NCBI GenBank assembly: GCA_030450655.1
Contig: JAKDIE010000077.1
Location: forward strand, 1 to 6,788
DNA: 6,788 bases
Direction of reading: 5' to 3'
Origin: Ruaniaceae bacterium
GTDB taxonomy: Bacteria; Actinomycetota; Actinomycetes; Actinomycetales; Actinomycetaceae
A program made the translations under genes and the position numbers. This document shows, in pieces, positions 1 to 5,299 of the stretch; within the stretch, counting starts at the first letter, position 1, and each line of letters starts with the position of its first letter. The notes beneath the pieces were generated by a model, which was given only the letters and a program-made list of their open reading frames with translations, made no database searches and was not told the DNA's origin.

Positions 1-430
1 TCGCATCGACGTCGGCGGGATCCGAATCGTGGCGGGTGAGACCCCGAATGAGCTCGCTCACTCGTTCGGCCCTTAGCTCTGGGACGCCGAGCGCGTGCAA
101 TCGGGCACGTGCATGTGACGCCGAGGCGTCCTTGTTCTCGCCCACCGCCCGGTTGTACGCCTTGTTTACCTGCGAGTCGAAGATGGCGCCGTGATACCAG
201 GCGGCCACACGCACGAGTTCGGGGTGATGAGTCTCCTCAGCGAGCTCGTCGACGCGCTGGAGGACGGCCACCAGATGCGCAATGTCATGGAATCGACGAT
301 CCGGTGAGGACCATTTTTCGATGAGATCCCTCCCGCTGTCCTCGACCTGCTCGATGGGTGCGGTGGCGCCGAGCGCGGTGACACTCCGGACGTATGCAGG
401 AAGTAACCATTGGGGGGCCATTGCGGCCAT
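1..430 (-). CDS. HD-superfamily metal-dependent phosphohydrolase-like protein (partial, C-terminus off the left edge)
   Basis: An open frame of 143 codons runs from ATG at 430 to the window edge without a stop. It resembles the small predicted HD-superfamily phosphohydrolases of the COG4339 type, recognised by motif pattern only. The motifs in order are RFHDIAH (residues 46-52, equivalent to a Y-H-N-x-x-H motif), AAWYHGAIFD (76-85, the usual A-x-W-F-H-D-x-V-Y-D signature), GENKDASAS (97-105, the N-E-x-x-S-A region) and IRGLTRHD (128-135). The Asp of the HD doublet is replaced by Gly (H80-G81), although D85 remains, so metal binding and catalysis are uncertain. The ATG at 430 has AAAGGA (438-443, minus strand) 7 bases upstream; an in-frame ATG at 421 is less well placed. 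It follows the histidine kinase stop by 42 bases on the same strand with no clear terminator, so it is probably the third gene of that operon. The substrate is unknown. Confidence 0.8.
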   Translation of the reverse strand, partial: MAAMAPQWLLPAYVRSVTALGATAPIEQVEDSGRDLIEKWSSPDRRFHDIAHLVAVLQRVDELAEETHHPELVRVAAWYHGAIFDSQVNKAYNRAVGENKDASASHARARLHALGVPELRAERVSELIRGLTRHDSDPADVDA

Positions 431-472
431 GAATCCATCCTTTGCTGGCTGGCGACCCTCGCAATGCTAGCC

Positions 473-1918
473 CTACTCCGGTGCTCCTTCCAGCCCCTTG
501 GTCCCGAAGGGCAGGCTCACACGAATCGTGAGTCCACCGCCGGGCGTTTCGAGGGCCTGCACGGCCCCGTGGTGCGCCTGCGCGATAGCCGCCACGATCG
601 CCAACCCGAGCCCCGATCCCCCCGAAGCGCGCGAACGAGACGTGTCCACGCGGTGGAAGCGCCCGAAGATGCGCGAGAGGTCCTCACTGGGCACCCCCGG
701 CCCGTGATCGCGTACTTCCACGATGGCATTGAGCCCGTCCTGTCCCACGGCGATATCGACCGCGGTCTGGGGAGTCGTGTGTTGCACAGTGTTACCGATG
801 AGGTTTGAAAGGACCTGGCGAATCTTGTCCTCGTCCGCCACGACCATCACGGGAGCAGGATCGGCACTGTCGAGACCCACGAGCGAAGTCGGGCGCTGCG
901 GATTCAGTGCCTTCATGTCCGCGACGGCATCCGCGGCGAGCGCCGTCAGGTTCACCGTCACGTGACGGATGGGGTGACCCTCATCCAAGCGCGCGAGCTG
1001 AAGTAGATCGGCTACCAGCCCACCCATCCGCTGAGCCTCCGATTCGATGCGCCCCAGTGCGCCGGGCAACTCCTCGTCCGGGATTCCGCCGAGCCGGTAA
1101 AGCTCGCCATAGCCGCGGACTGTCGCCAGTGGGGTACGCAACTCATGTGAGGCATCCGAGACGAAGCGGCGCATCCGCTCCTCCGAGGCGCGCTGCGCGT
1201 CAAACGATCGCTCGATATGCGTAAGCATGACGTTCAAGGAGTTCGCGAGTGATCCGGTCTCGGTTTCCAGTGGGCCTTCCGGGACGCGCTGTGAGAGGTC
1301 CCCGGCCGCAATCGCCCCCGCCGTGCGCTCGATTTCGCGCAGCGGACGCAACGAACGCTTGACGAGCCCGTACGCCAGGAGACCACCTGCCGCGACGATC
1401 GCCGCATCGACGAATACCACTCGCGCCATGAAGTCCGAGAGGGTGGCGTCCACTGTCTGCAGGGACAGGGCGACCGTCACGTACCCGTCGATTCCTCCGG
1501 GCTGGATCACGACGGGTTGGCTGAGCACTCTCCACGAGGGCCCATGCGATGTGGCTGAGAGAACCGTCAGTGGAACTGGGCTGGTCAGGTCAATCGAGGC
1601 GGTGTCCGGCATCGGGGCATCGTCGGGTGCGCCGTGTGGCAGTCGCACCTGAAGCACCTTCCCGCTCGCATCGAAGAGGAGGAGGATCAGGCCATCCCGG
1701 TAGGACTCGTTGTTGGGGCTTGTCGTTGCGAGTTCCTGGGAGACGCCGTTGATCCGTTGCGCGGTGGAGCGCAGTTCGTCATCCACCGTGGCCATCAGCC
1801 TGACTCCGAGGACCACCGTCATCGCCAAAGTGCCCATCGTGAGGCCAACAGCGAGTAGCCCCACGGTGATCAACCCGAGCCGCCGGGAGAGCGAAACTCC
1901 CTCGCGTCGTAGGAGCAC
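473..1918 (-). CDS. Sensor histidine kinase of a two-component system (PhoR/TcrY-like, HAMP domain)
   Basis: A 481-residue membrane histidine kinase expected to autophosphorylate and pass phosphate to the response regulator encoded just upstream. It has a first transmembrane helix at about residues 15-39, an extracytoplasmic sensor region at about 40-163, a second helix at about 164-187 and a HAMP linker at about 188-242. The HisKA dimerisation segment contains SHELRTP with phospho-acceptor H258. The ATPase domain shows the N-box SNLIGNTVQH (371-380), the G1 box DHGPG (404-408), the F-box RIFGRFHR and the G2 box GGSGLGLA (433-440), so all catalytic motifs are intact. The start is GTG at 1918, with AAGGAGG 9 bases upstream, inside the end of the regulator gene. 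The sensor region has no motif I recognise, so the signal is unknown. The PhoR/TcrY-like label rests on architecture and partner type, not on a search. Confidence 0.96.
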   Translation of the reverse strand: MLLRREGVSLSRRLGLITVGLLAVGLTMGTLAMTVVLGVRLMATVDDELRSTAQRINGVSQELATTSPNNESYRDGLILLLFDASGKVLQVRLPHGAPDDAPMPDTASIDLTSPVPLTVLSATSHGPSWRVLSQPVVIQPGGIDGYVTVALSLQTVDATLSDFMARVVFVDAAIVAAGGLLAYGLVKRSLRPLREIERTAGAIAAGDLSQRVPEGPLETETGSLANSLNVMLTHIERSFDAQRASEERMRRFVSDASHELRTPLATVRGYGELYRLGGIPDEELPGALGRIESEAQRMGGLVADLLQLARLDEGHPIRHVTVNLTALAADAVADMKALNPQRPTSLVGLDSADPAPVMVVADEDKIRQVLSNLIGNTVQHTTPQTAVDIAVGQDGLNAIVEVRDHGPGVPSEDLSRIFGRFHRVDTSRSRASGGSGLGLAIVAAIAQAHHGAVQALETPGGGLTIRVSLPFGTKGLEGAPE

Positions 1919-1922
1919 TCGC

Positions 1923-2624
1923 TCATGCCTCCTTGCGCAGCATGTAGCCCACTCCGCGACGAGTCTGGATCAGCGGCGTGTATCCCGCCGCGTCGATCTT
2001 CCTGCGCAGGTACGAGATGTAGGACTCAACGATGTTGGCATCCCCCATGAAGTCGTACTCCCACACGTGATCGAGGATCTGGGCCTTCGAGACCACGCGC
2101 TCGGCATTCAACACGAGGTAGCGTAGCAACTTGAACTCGGTGGGAGAGAGATCGATGACTACGCCCCCACGGCGCACCTCGTACGTGTTCTCGTCGATCT
2201 CCAGATCGGAGTACCGCATGATGGCGTCGTCATCCTCGCCCTTGGTGCGGCGCAGCACGGCGCGAATCCGCGCCACGACCTCCTCGAGAGAAAACGGCTT
2301 TGTGACGTAGTCATCCCCGCCCGTGGTGAGCCCCTTGATGCGGTCATCCACGTCATCGCGCGCCGTCAGGAAGAGCACGGGGACATCGGCTCCAGAGCTA
2401 CGGATTCGCCGCAGCACTGTAAAGCCGTCCATATCGGGCATCATCACATCGAGCACGATGAGATCGGGATTTGTCTCGGCCGCTTGCCGCAGCGCCTCGT
2501 TCCCGTTGGCTGCGGTCTCGACCGCGAACCCTGCGAACCTCAAGGACGCTGCCAGGAGATCTCGGATATTGGGTTCGTCGTCGACGACGAGAAGGCGCGC
2601 CTCTGGCTCCTGGTTTTGCTTCAC
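1923..2624 (-). CDS. OmpR/PhoP-family response regulator (winged-helix DNA-binding)
   Basis: A 233-residue transcription factor with an N-terminal receiver domain (about residues 9-125). Acidic residues D15 and D16, phospho-acceptor D59 (in VLDVMMPDMDG), T87 and K109 (in DDYVTKPFSLEE) are all present. A C-terminal OmpR-type winged helix (about 135-231) carries LSPTEFKLLRYL, ILDHVWEYDF and ESYISYLRRKID. The sequence closely resembles mycobacterial PhoP and TcrX/TrcR-type regulators as I remember them, but exact orthology is undecided. I chose the GTG at 2624 because it gives the family's normal short N-terminus. A more upstream in-frame GTG at 2696 adds 24 unconserved residues and would overlap the divergent gene. 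The GTG at 2624 has no Shine-Dalgarno sequence, which fits a leaderless mRNA. The stop lies 4 bases before the kinase start, so the pair is an operon. Autoregulation is plausible but not shown. Confidence 0.95.
   Translation of the reverse strand: MKQNQEPEARLLVVDDEPNIRDLLAASLRFAGFAVETAANGNEALRQAAETNPDLIVLDVMMPDMDGFTVLRRIRSSGADVPVLFLTARDDVDDRIKGLTTGGDDYVTKPFSLEEVVARIRAVLRRTKGEDDDAIMRYSDLEIDENTYEVRRGGVVIDLSPTEFKLLRYLVLNAERVVSKAQILDHVWEYDFMGDANIVESYISYLRRKIDAAGYTPLIQTRRGVGYMLRKEA
1928..1934 (-). promoter_or_regulatory. Ribosome binding site deciding the histidine kinase start
   Basis: The minus strand reads AAGGAGG, a near-perfect Shine-Dalgarno sequence, 9 bases before the GTG at 1918. It lies within the last codons of the response regulator gene, which fixes the kinase start and suggests coupled expression of the pair. 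Confidence 0.85.
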
Positions 2625-2688
2625 TGCTCTAGTGTGCCCAGGTTTTACTGGGAATCTGCTGAATACGCGGCGGCAGTAAGCTTGGCAC
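2625..2688. promoter_or_regulatory. Divergent intergenic promoter region between the response regulator and the NYN gene
   Basis: These 64 bases must hold the promoters for both flanking genes. On the plus strand TAAGCT (2677-2682) matches the actinobacterial -10 pattern TAnnnT and ends 6 bases before the GTG at 2689. On the minus strand CACACT (2631-2636) has the conserved A and T of a -10 box and ends 6 bases before the GTG at 2624. Neither start has a Shine-Dalgarno sequence. Both arrangements fit leaderless transcription. I see no convincing -35 box on either strand. Confidence 0.45.
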
Positions 2689-3237
2689 GTGAGCACCTAC
2701 CTGTTGATCGACGGCGAGAACATTGACGCCACACTCGGGATGAGCGTCCTTGGCCGCCGCCCCAATCCGGACGAGCGGCCGCGCTGGGACCGCGTCCTCT
2801 CATTCCCTGAGACCGAGTGGGGGCGGCCCGCGCGCGGCCTGTTCTTCCTGAACGCCTCCTCGGGCCAGATGCCGATGAGTTTCGTCCAGGCCCTCCTCGC
2901 GATGGACTTCCGCCCGATTCCGCTCGCCAGCGACGGCGACGAAAAGGTGGTGGACGTAGGAATCCAGCGCACTCTGGAGGCGATTAGCGCTCAGGGTGAG
3001 GGCGATGTGATTCTCGCTTCGCACGACGGCGACTTCGTGCCCCAGGTGGAAAGCTTGCTCAGGCAGGGCCGCCGCGTGGGAGTGCTCTGCTTCCGCGAGT
3101 TCCTTTCCGCGCAACTTGCCGAACTTGAGGGCATTGAGGTCTATGACCTCGAGAGCGATGTGGAGGCGTTCAACGCAGTGCTGCCGCGCGTGCGCATCAT
3201 CCCGCTGGCGTCCTTCGATCCGAAGCGCTACCTGTAG
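2689..3237 (+). CDS. NYN-domain (PIN-like, LabA-type) putative RNase
   Basis: A 182-residue protein with the NYN fold pattern of PIN-like nucleases. The opening YLLIDGEN (residues 4-11) supplies D8, E10 and N11. The central DEKVVDVGIQRTLEAI contributes K86 and D89. ILASHDGDFVPQV (108-120) contributes D113 and D115, followed by the typical strand RRVGVLCFRE. These acidic residues are the expected metal-binding site, so the catalytic core looks intact. The domain fills nearly the whole protein, with a short C-terminal tail ending in PKRYL and no obvious RNA-binding partner domain. Family knowledge suggests single-stranded or structured RNA cleavage, but the target is unknown. The start is GTG at 2689, which places the conserved strand at residues 4-8 as usual. 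There is no Shine-Dalgarno sequence, and a -10-like TAAGCT 6 bases upstream suggests a leaderless transcript. Confidence 0.88.
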   Translation: MSTYLLIDGENIDATLGMSVLGRRPNPDERPRWDRVLSFPETEWGRPARGLFFLNASSGQMPMSFVQALLAMDFRPIPLASDGDEKVVDVGIQRTLEAISAQGEGDVILASHDGDFVPQVESLLRQGRRVGVLCFREFLSAQLAELEGIEVYDLESDVEAFNAVLPRVRIIPLASFDPKRYL

Positions 3238-3249
3238 CGACCGCTCCTG

Positions 3250-3279
3250 CGAGGGGGCGGCGATCGGCCGTGCCCCTCG
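3250..3279 (+). repeat. Hairpin (inverted repeat) ahead of the TauE/SafE gene
   Basis: CGAGGGG (3250-3256) pairs perfectly with CCCCTCG (3273-3279). An inner 4-bp stem CGGC/GCCG (3258-3261 with 3267-3270) closes a 5-base loop. It begins 12 bases after the NYN stop. No T-run follows, so it is not a classical terminator. Its 3' arm ends at the first base of the GGAGG ribosome binding site of the next gene. It may attenuate read-through or modulate translation. Confidence 0.55.
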
Positions 3280-3283
3280 GAGG
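3279..3283 (+). promoter_or_regulatory. Ribosome binding site deciding a TTG start for the permease
   Basis: GGAGG lies 7 bases before TTG at 3291, an ideal spacing. It is 16 bases from the ATG at 3300, which is too far, and it lies downstream of an upstream GTG at 3270. This favours the rare TTG as the real start. Confidence 0.65.
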
Positions 3284-3290
3284 CGTAACC

Positions 3291-4091
3291 TTGAGCCCTA
3301 TGGACTCGACACAACGCGCCCTCACGCCACGGATGGTCTTCGCCTACCTCGGAATCGGCGCGGCCTCAGGAATACTCTCCGGACTATTTGGTGTTGGCGG
3401 CGGTACGGTGATCGTTCCACTACTCGTGATGCTCCTCGCCTTTGATCAGCGGTTGGCGGCCGGAACCTCGCTGGCGGCGATCGCGATCAGCGCCAGCGCC
3501 GGGGTCGTCTCCTACGCCCTGGCAGATTCGGTGGCCTGGATCCCCGCGCTGATCCTTGCGGTCGGGGCCGTCATCGGAGCTCAGATCGGCACGTGGATGC
3601 TGCCGCGGATCTCGCAGACCGTGCTGCGCTGGTTCTTCGTGGGATTCCTCATCGCCGTGATCGTGAGCCTGTTCCTCGTGATTCCCGCGCGGGACGCCGT
3701 TCTTGAGCTGCACCTGGGAAGTGCATTGGGGCTCGCGCTCGTGGGCATCCTCACCGGCATCCTGGCTGGCCTCATCGGCGTGGGTGGCGGGATCGTTGTG
3801 GTGCCGGTCCTGATCCTCGTGTTCGGCGCAAGCGATCTCGTCGCGAAGGGCACGTCACTGCTGATGATGATCCCCACGGCGCTCTCGGGCACCCTGGGAA
3901 ACTATCGGCGCCGCAACGTTAATCTCGTTGCGGCGGGCATCATCGGCGCAGCAGGGGCGGCGACGACGACGCTCGGGGCTTGGGTGGCACGGCTCGTTGA
4001 TCCGTTCACCGCGAATGTGCTCTTTGCCGTGTTCCTGACTGCGATCACGGCACAGATGGCGGTCAGGGCGGTCAAGGGCCGGAAAGGCTAA
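3291..4091 (+). CDS. TauE/SafE-family (sulfite/anion exporter-type) membrane permease
   Basis: A 266-residue, very hydrophobic protein with roughly eight predicted membrane helices and the internal duplication that defines the TauE/SafE (formerly DUF81) family. GLFGVGGGTVIVPLL (residues 31-45) is repeated as GLIGVGGGIVVVPVL (160-174). Each is followed by a matching GTSL element, AAGTSL (56-61) and AKGTSL (185-190). Family members move sulfite, sulfoacetate or other organic anions, but the substrate here cannot be read from the sequence. No sulfur-metabolism gene lies nearby. I prefer the TTG start at 3291 because of its ribosome binding site. GTG at 3270 and ATG at 3300 are in-frame alternatives that change only the poorly conserved N-terminus. 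The gene is on the same strand as the NYN gene (53 bases after it), separated by a hairpin. It is convergent with the pspA-like gene, with 10 bases between the stops. Confidence 0.93.
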   Translation: MSPMDSTQRALTPRMVFAYLGIGAASGILSGLFGVGGGTVIVPLLVMLLAFDQRLAAGTSLAAIAISASAGVVSYALADSVAWIPALILAVGAVIGAQIGTWMLPRISQTVLRWFFVGFLIAVIVSLFLVIPARDAVLELHLGSALGLALVGILTGILAGLIGVGGGIVVVPVLILVFGASDLVAKGTSLLMMIPTALSGTLGNYRRRNVNLVAAGIIGAAGAATTTLGAWVARLVDPFTANVLFAVFLTAITAQMAVRAVKGRKG

Positions 4092-4101
4092 ACCTCGAGG
4101 G

Positions 4102-4842
4102 TCACTCTGCGGACTGCGCGGTGTCACGCCGCTCGTCGTCGGTGGCCTCGGGCTCAGCCTCCACGGATTCGGGGGACTCCCCTTCCACGGTGGGCTCACT
4201 CAGGGTGAGGTGTTCCGCGATGTCGGCTGCGGCGTCGGGCTGGCCGAACGTACGGTCAATCTCCACCTGCAGAAGCGACTGGAAGCGCGCCAAGTCCGTG
4301 GCCGAGTCCATCACGTTGATCGTAGAGAGCGGCACGCGGTCCGCCACGACTGCCGAGGTGGCCGCAGCGATCAGTTCCTGCCGGTTCGCCTTCAAGCCCT
4401 GGAGTGCGGCGCGCATCGAGGCGAGCCCATCCTGAAGCGTGGCCAGGGCTGCCCGCTGGGCGGAGACGAGGGAATCGACCGACGACGCCGCGCCCTCGGA
4501 AGCGTACTGCTTGGCACGCGCGCTCTCCGCGAGCGCATCGAAGGGGGTGGGATCCGAGTGCCCATCGCGGCTACGAACCTCATCGCCGCGGTCCCACGCC
4601 TGCTGGGCAGCCCCCGCCCACGCGCGGGCCGTGCTCTGATCCTCGTCACGATCAAGCTCGGCGAGGCGAAGGTTTGCTTCCGAGACCGTGATCGCCTCCT
4701 CGGACTCCGCGATCGTGGCGGTGAAGTCCCGCACGAGTTGATCCAACATCAATGTGGGCTCCATGGTGCTCGCAAGGAGAGCACGTACATCCGTTCCATC
4801 CAGTTGGGCGATGCGTCCGAGGATTGATTGCTTCTCAGTCAT
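4102..4842 (-). CDS. PspA/IM30-family phage-shock-like protein
   Basis: A 246-residue protein, mostly Ala/Glu/Gln-rich long helices as in PspA/IM30, the ESCRT-III-like membrane-repair family. Recognisable family landmarks are EPTLMLDQLVRDF (residues 28-40), the SEANLRLAELDRDED coiled coil (54-68), FDALAESARAKQ (101-112), a second coiled coil through about 122-160, and INVMDSATDLARFQ (175-188). The N-terminal ILGRIAQL stretch could serve as the membrane-binding helix. After about residue 212 comes an acidic, disordered-looking tail rich in E, S, P and A, which is not part of the core fold. The expected role is protection of the cytoplasmic membrane under envelope stress. No other psp gene (such as pspB or pspC) is seen here. 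The ATG at 4842 has no good Shine-Dalgarno sequence, and a -10-like TACAGT 7 bases upstream suggests a leaderless mRNA. It is transcribed divergently from the cold-shock gene. Confidence 0.85.
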   Translation of the reverse strand: MTEKQSILGRIAQLDGTDVRALLASTMEPTLMLDQLVRDFTATIAESEEAITVSEANLRLAELDRDEDQSTARAWAGAAQQAWDRGDEVRSRDGHSDPTPFDALAESARAKQYASEGAASSVDSLVSAQRAALATLQDGLASMRAALQGLKANRQELIAAATSAVVADRVPLSTINVMDSATDLARFQSLLQVEIDRTFGQPDAAADIAEHLTLSEPTVEGESPESVEAEPEATDDERRDTAQSAE

Positions 4843-4849
4843 GCCGCTA

Positions 4850-4855
4850 ACTGTA
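4850..4855 (-). promoter_or_regulatory. Candidate -10 box for the pspA-like gene (leaderless)
   Basis: The minus strand reads TACAGT, fitting TAnnnT, and ends 7 bases before the ATG at 4842. Transcription would begin at or within a base of the start codon. No clear -35 box is visible. The call rests on one hexamer and the absence of a Shine-Dalgarno sequence. Confidence 0.4.
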
Positions 4856-4867
4856 CGTGGTTCACGT
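4855..4867. promoter_or_regulatory. Inverted repeat, candidate shared operator of pspA and cspB
   Basis: ACGTG-GTT-CACGT is a perfect 5-base inverted repeat with a 3-base spacer in the 79-base divergent region. One end touches the candidate pspA -10 box (4850-4855). The other covers the place where the -35 of the cold-shock gene should lie. This position suits a regulator acting on both genes. It is short enough to be chance, and no regulator is identified. Confidence 0.4.
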
Positions 4868-4887
4868 GGATGCGCGCCGGGTAGACT
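4861..4887 (+). promoter_or_regulatory. Candidate promoter of the cspB-DUF3027-MFS cluster
   Basis: TAGACT (4882-4887) matches the -10 pattern TAnnnT. TTCACG (4861-4866) is a 4-of-6 match to the -35 consensus, but the 15-base spacer is short. Transcription would start near 4894, leaving a leader of about 28 bases that carries the ribosome binding site. Confidence 0.45.
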
Positions 4888-4908
4888 GGGGGAGCATCAC
4901 CACGCCAT

Positions 4909-4914
4909 AAGGAG
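4909..4914 (+). promoter_or_regulatory. Ribosome binding site deciding the GTG start of the cold-shock gene
   Basis: AAGGAG lies 7 bases before the GTG at 4922. This excludes in-frame starts further upstream, which would reach into the divergent pspA-like gene. Confidence 0.85.
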
Positions 4915-4921
4915 AGATCCA

Positions 4922-5299
4922 GTGCCCACTGGCAAGATCAAGTTTTTCGATTCCGATAAGGGATTCGGTTTCATTCACGGCGACGACGGCACTGACGTCT
5001 ACGTCCGTTCAGACGCGCTCGCTGCGGGAGTCACGGCGGTGAAGCCTGGCGCCCGCGTCGACTACTCCGTGGTGGACGGGCGTCGCGGCCCGCAGGCCCT
5101 TCACGTGGAGGTGATCGATCCTGCCCCGTCCGTTGTGCGCAACACTCGCCGCCCGGCTGAGGACATGGTGAAGATCGTCGAGGACCTCATCAAGGTGCTC
5201 GATTCGGCCTCGAACGCGCTGCAGCGCGGGAAGTACCCTGAGCACGGCCAGAAGATCGCCCAAATGCTGCGCGTCGTGGCGGATAGCTTCGACGCCTGA
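4922..5299 (+). CDS. CspB-type cold-shock-domain protein with C-terminal helical extension
   Basis: A 125-residue protein. Residues 1-67 are a cold-shock (OB-fold) domain opening with PTGKIKFFDSDKGFGFI. RNP1 is KGFGFI (13-18) and RNP2 is DVYVR (25-29), where the usual His after VFV is Arg. The domain ends near RRGPQALHVEVIDP. Classical cold-shock proteins stop at about 67 residues. This one continues with about 55 residues predicted helical (AEDMVKIVEDLIKVLDSA, then RGKYPEHGQKIAQML). This is the layout of mycobacterial CspB (Rv0871), as I recall it. The expected role is single-stranded RNA or DNA binding as a nucleic-acid chaperone in the cytoplasm; whether it is cold-induced is unknown. The GTG start is fixed by AAGGAG. 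The stop shares its A with the ATG of the next gene (TGATG), implying translational coupling. Confidence 0.93.
   Translation: MPTGKIKFFDSDKGFGFIHGDDGTDVYVRSDALAAGVTAVKPGARVDYSVVDGRRGPQALHVEVIDPAPSVVRNTRRPAEDMVKIVEDLIKVLDSASNALQRGKYPEHGQKIAQMLRVVADSFDA

Noticed and set aside
166..438. Minus-strand 90-residue open frame starting at ATG 438
   Set aside because: It is Ser/Pro/Arg-rich with no family pattern and overlaps in another frame the HD-like gene, which has a ribosome binding site and clear motifs.
805..1224. Plus-strand 139-residue open frame
   Set aside because: It lies antisense to the histidine kinase and has the Arg/Pro/Ser-rich composition of a high-GC shadow frame.
2625..2696. N-terminal extension of the response regulator to GTG 2696
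   Set aside because: The added 24 residues are unlike any receiver domain start, and the frame would overlap the divergent NYN gene. The GTG at 2624 gives the normal family length.
4092..4101. CCTCGAGG palindrome between the convergent stops as a bidirectional terminator
   Set aside because: It is only 8 bases with no loop and no flanking T or A run. No intrinsic terminator could be supported here.
4210..4827. Plus-strand 205-residue open frame
   Set aside because: It is antisense to the pspA-like gene, lacks recognisable motifs and has no ribosome binding site. The minus-strand protein has clear family landmarks.
4754..4921. Upstream extension of the cold-shock frame to ATG 4754
   Set aside because: It would run through the divergent pspA-like coding region. 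The strong ribosome binding site at 4909-4914 and the family start PTGKIK point to GTG 4922.
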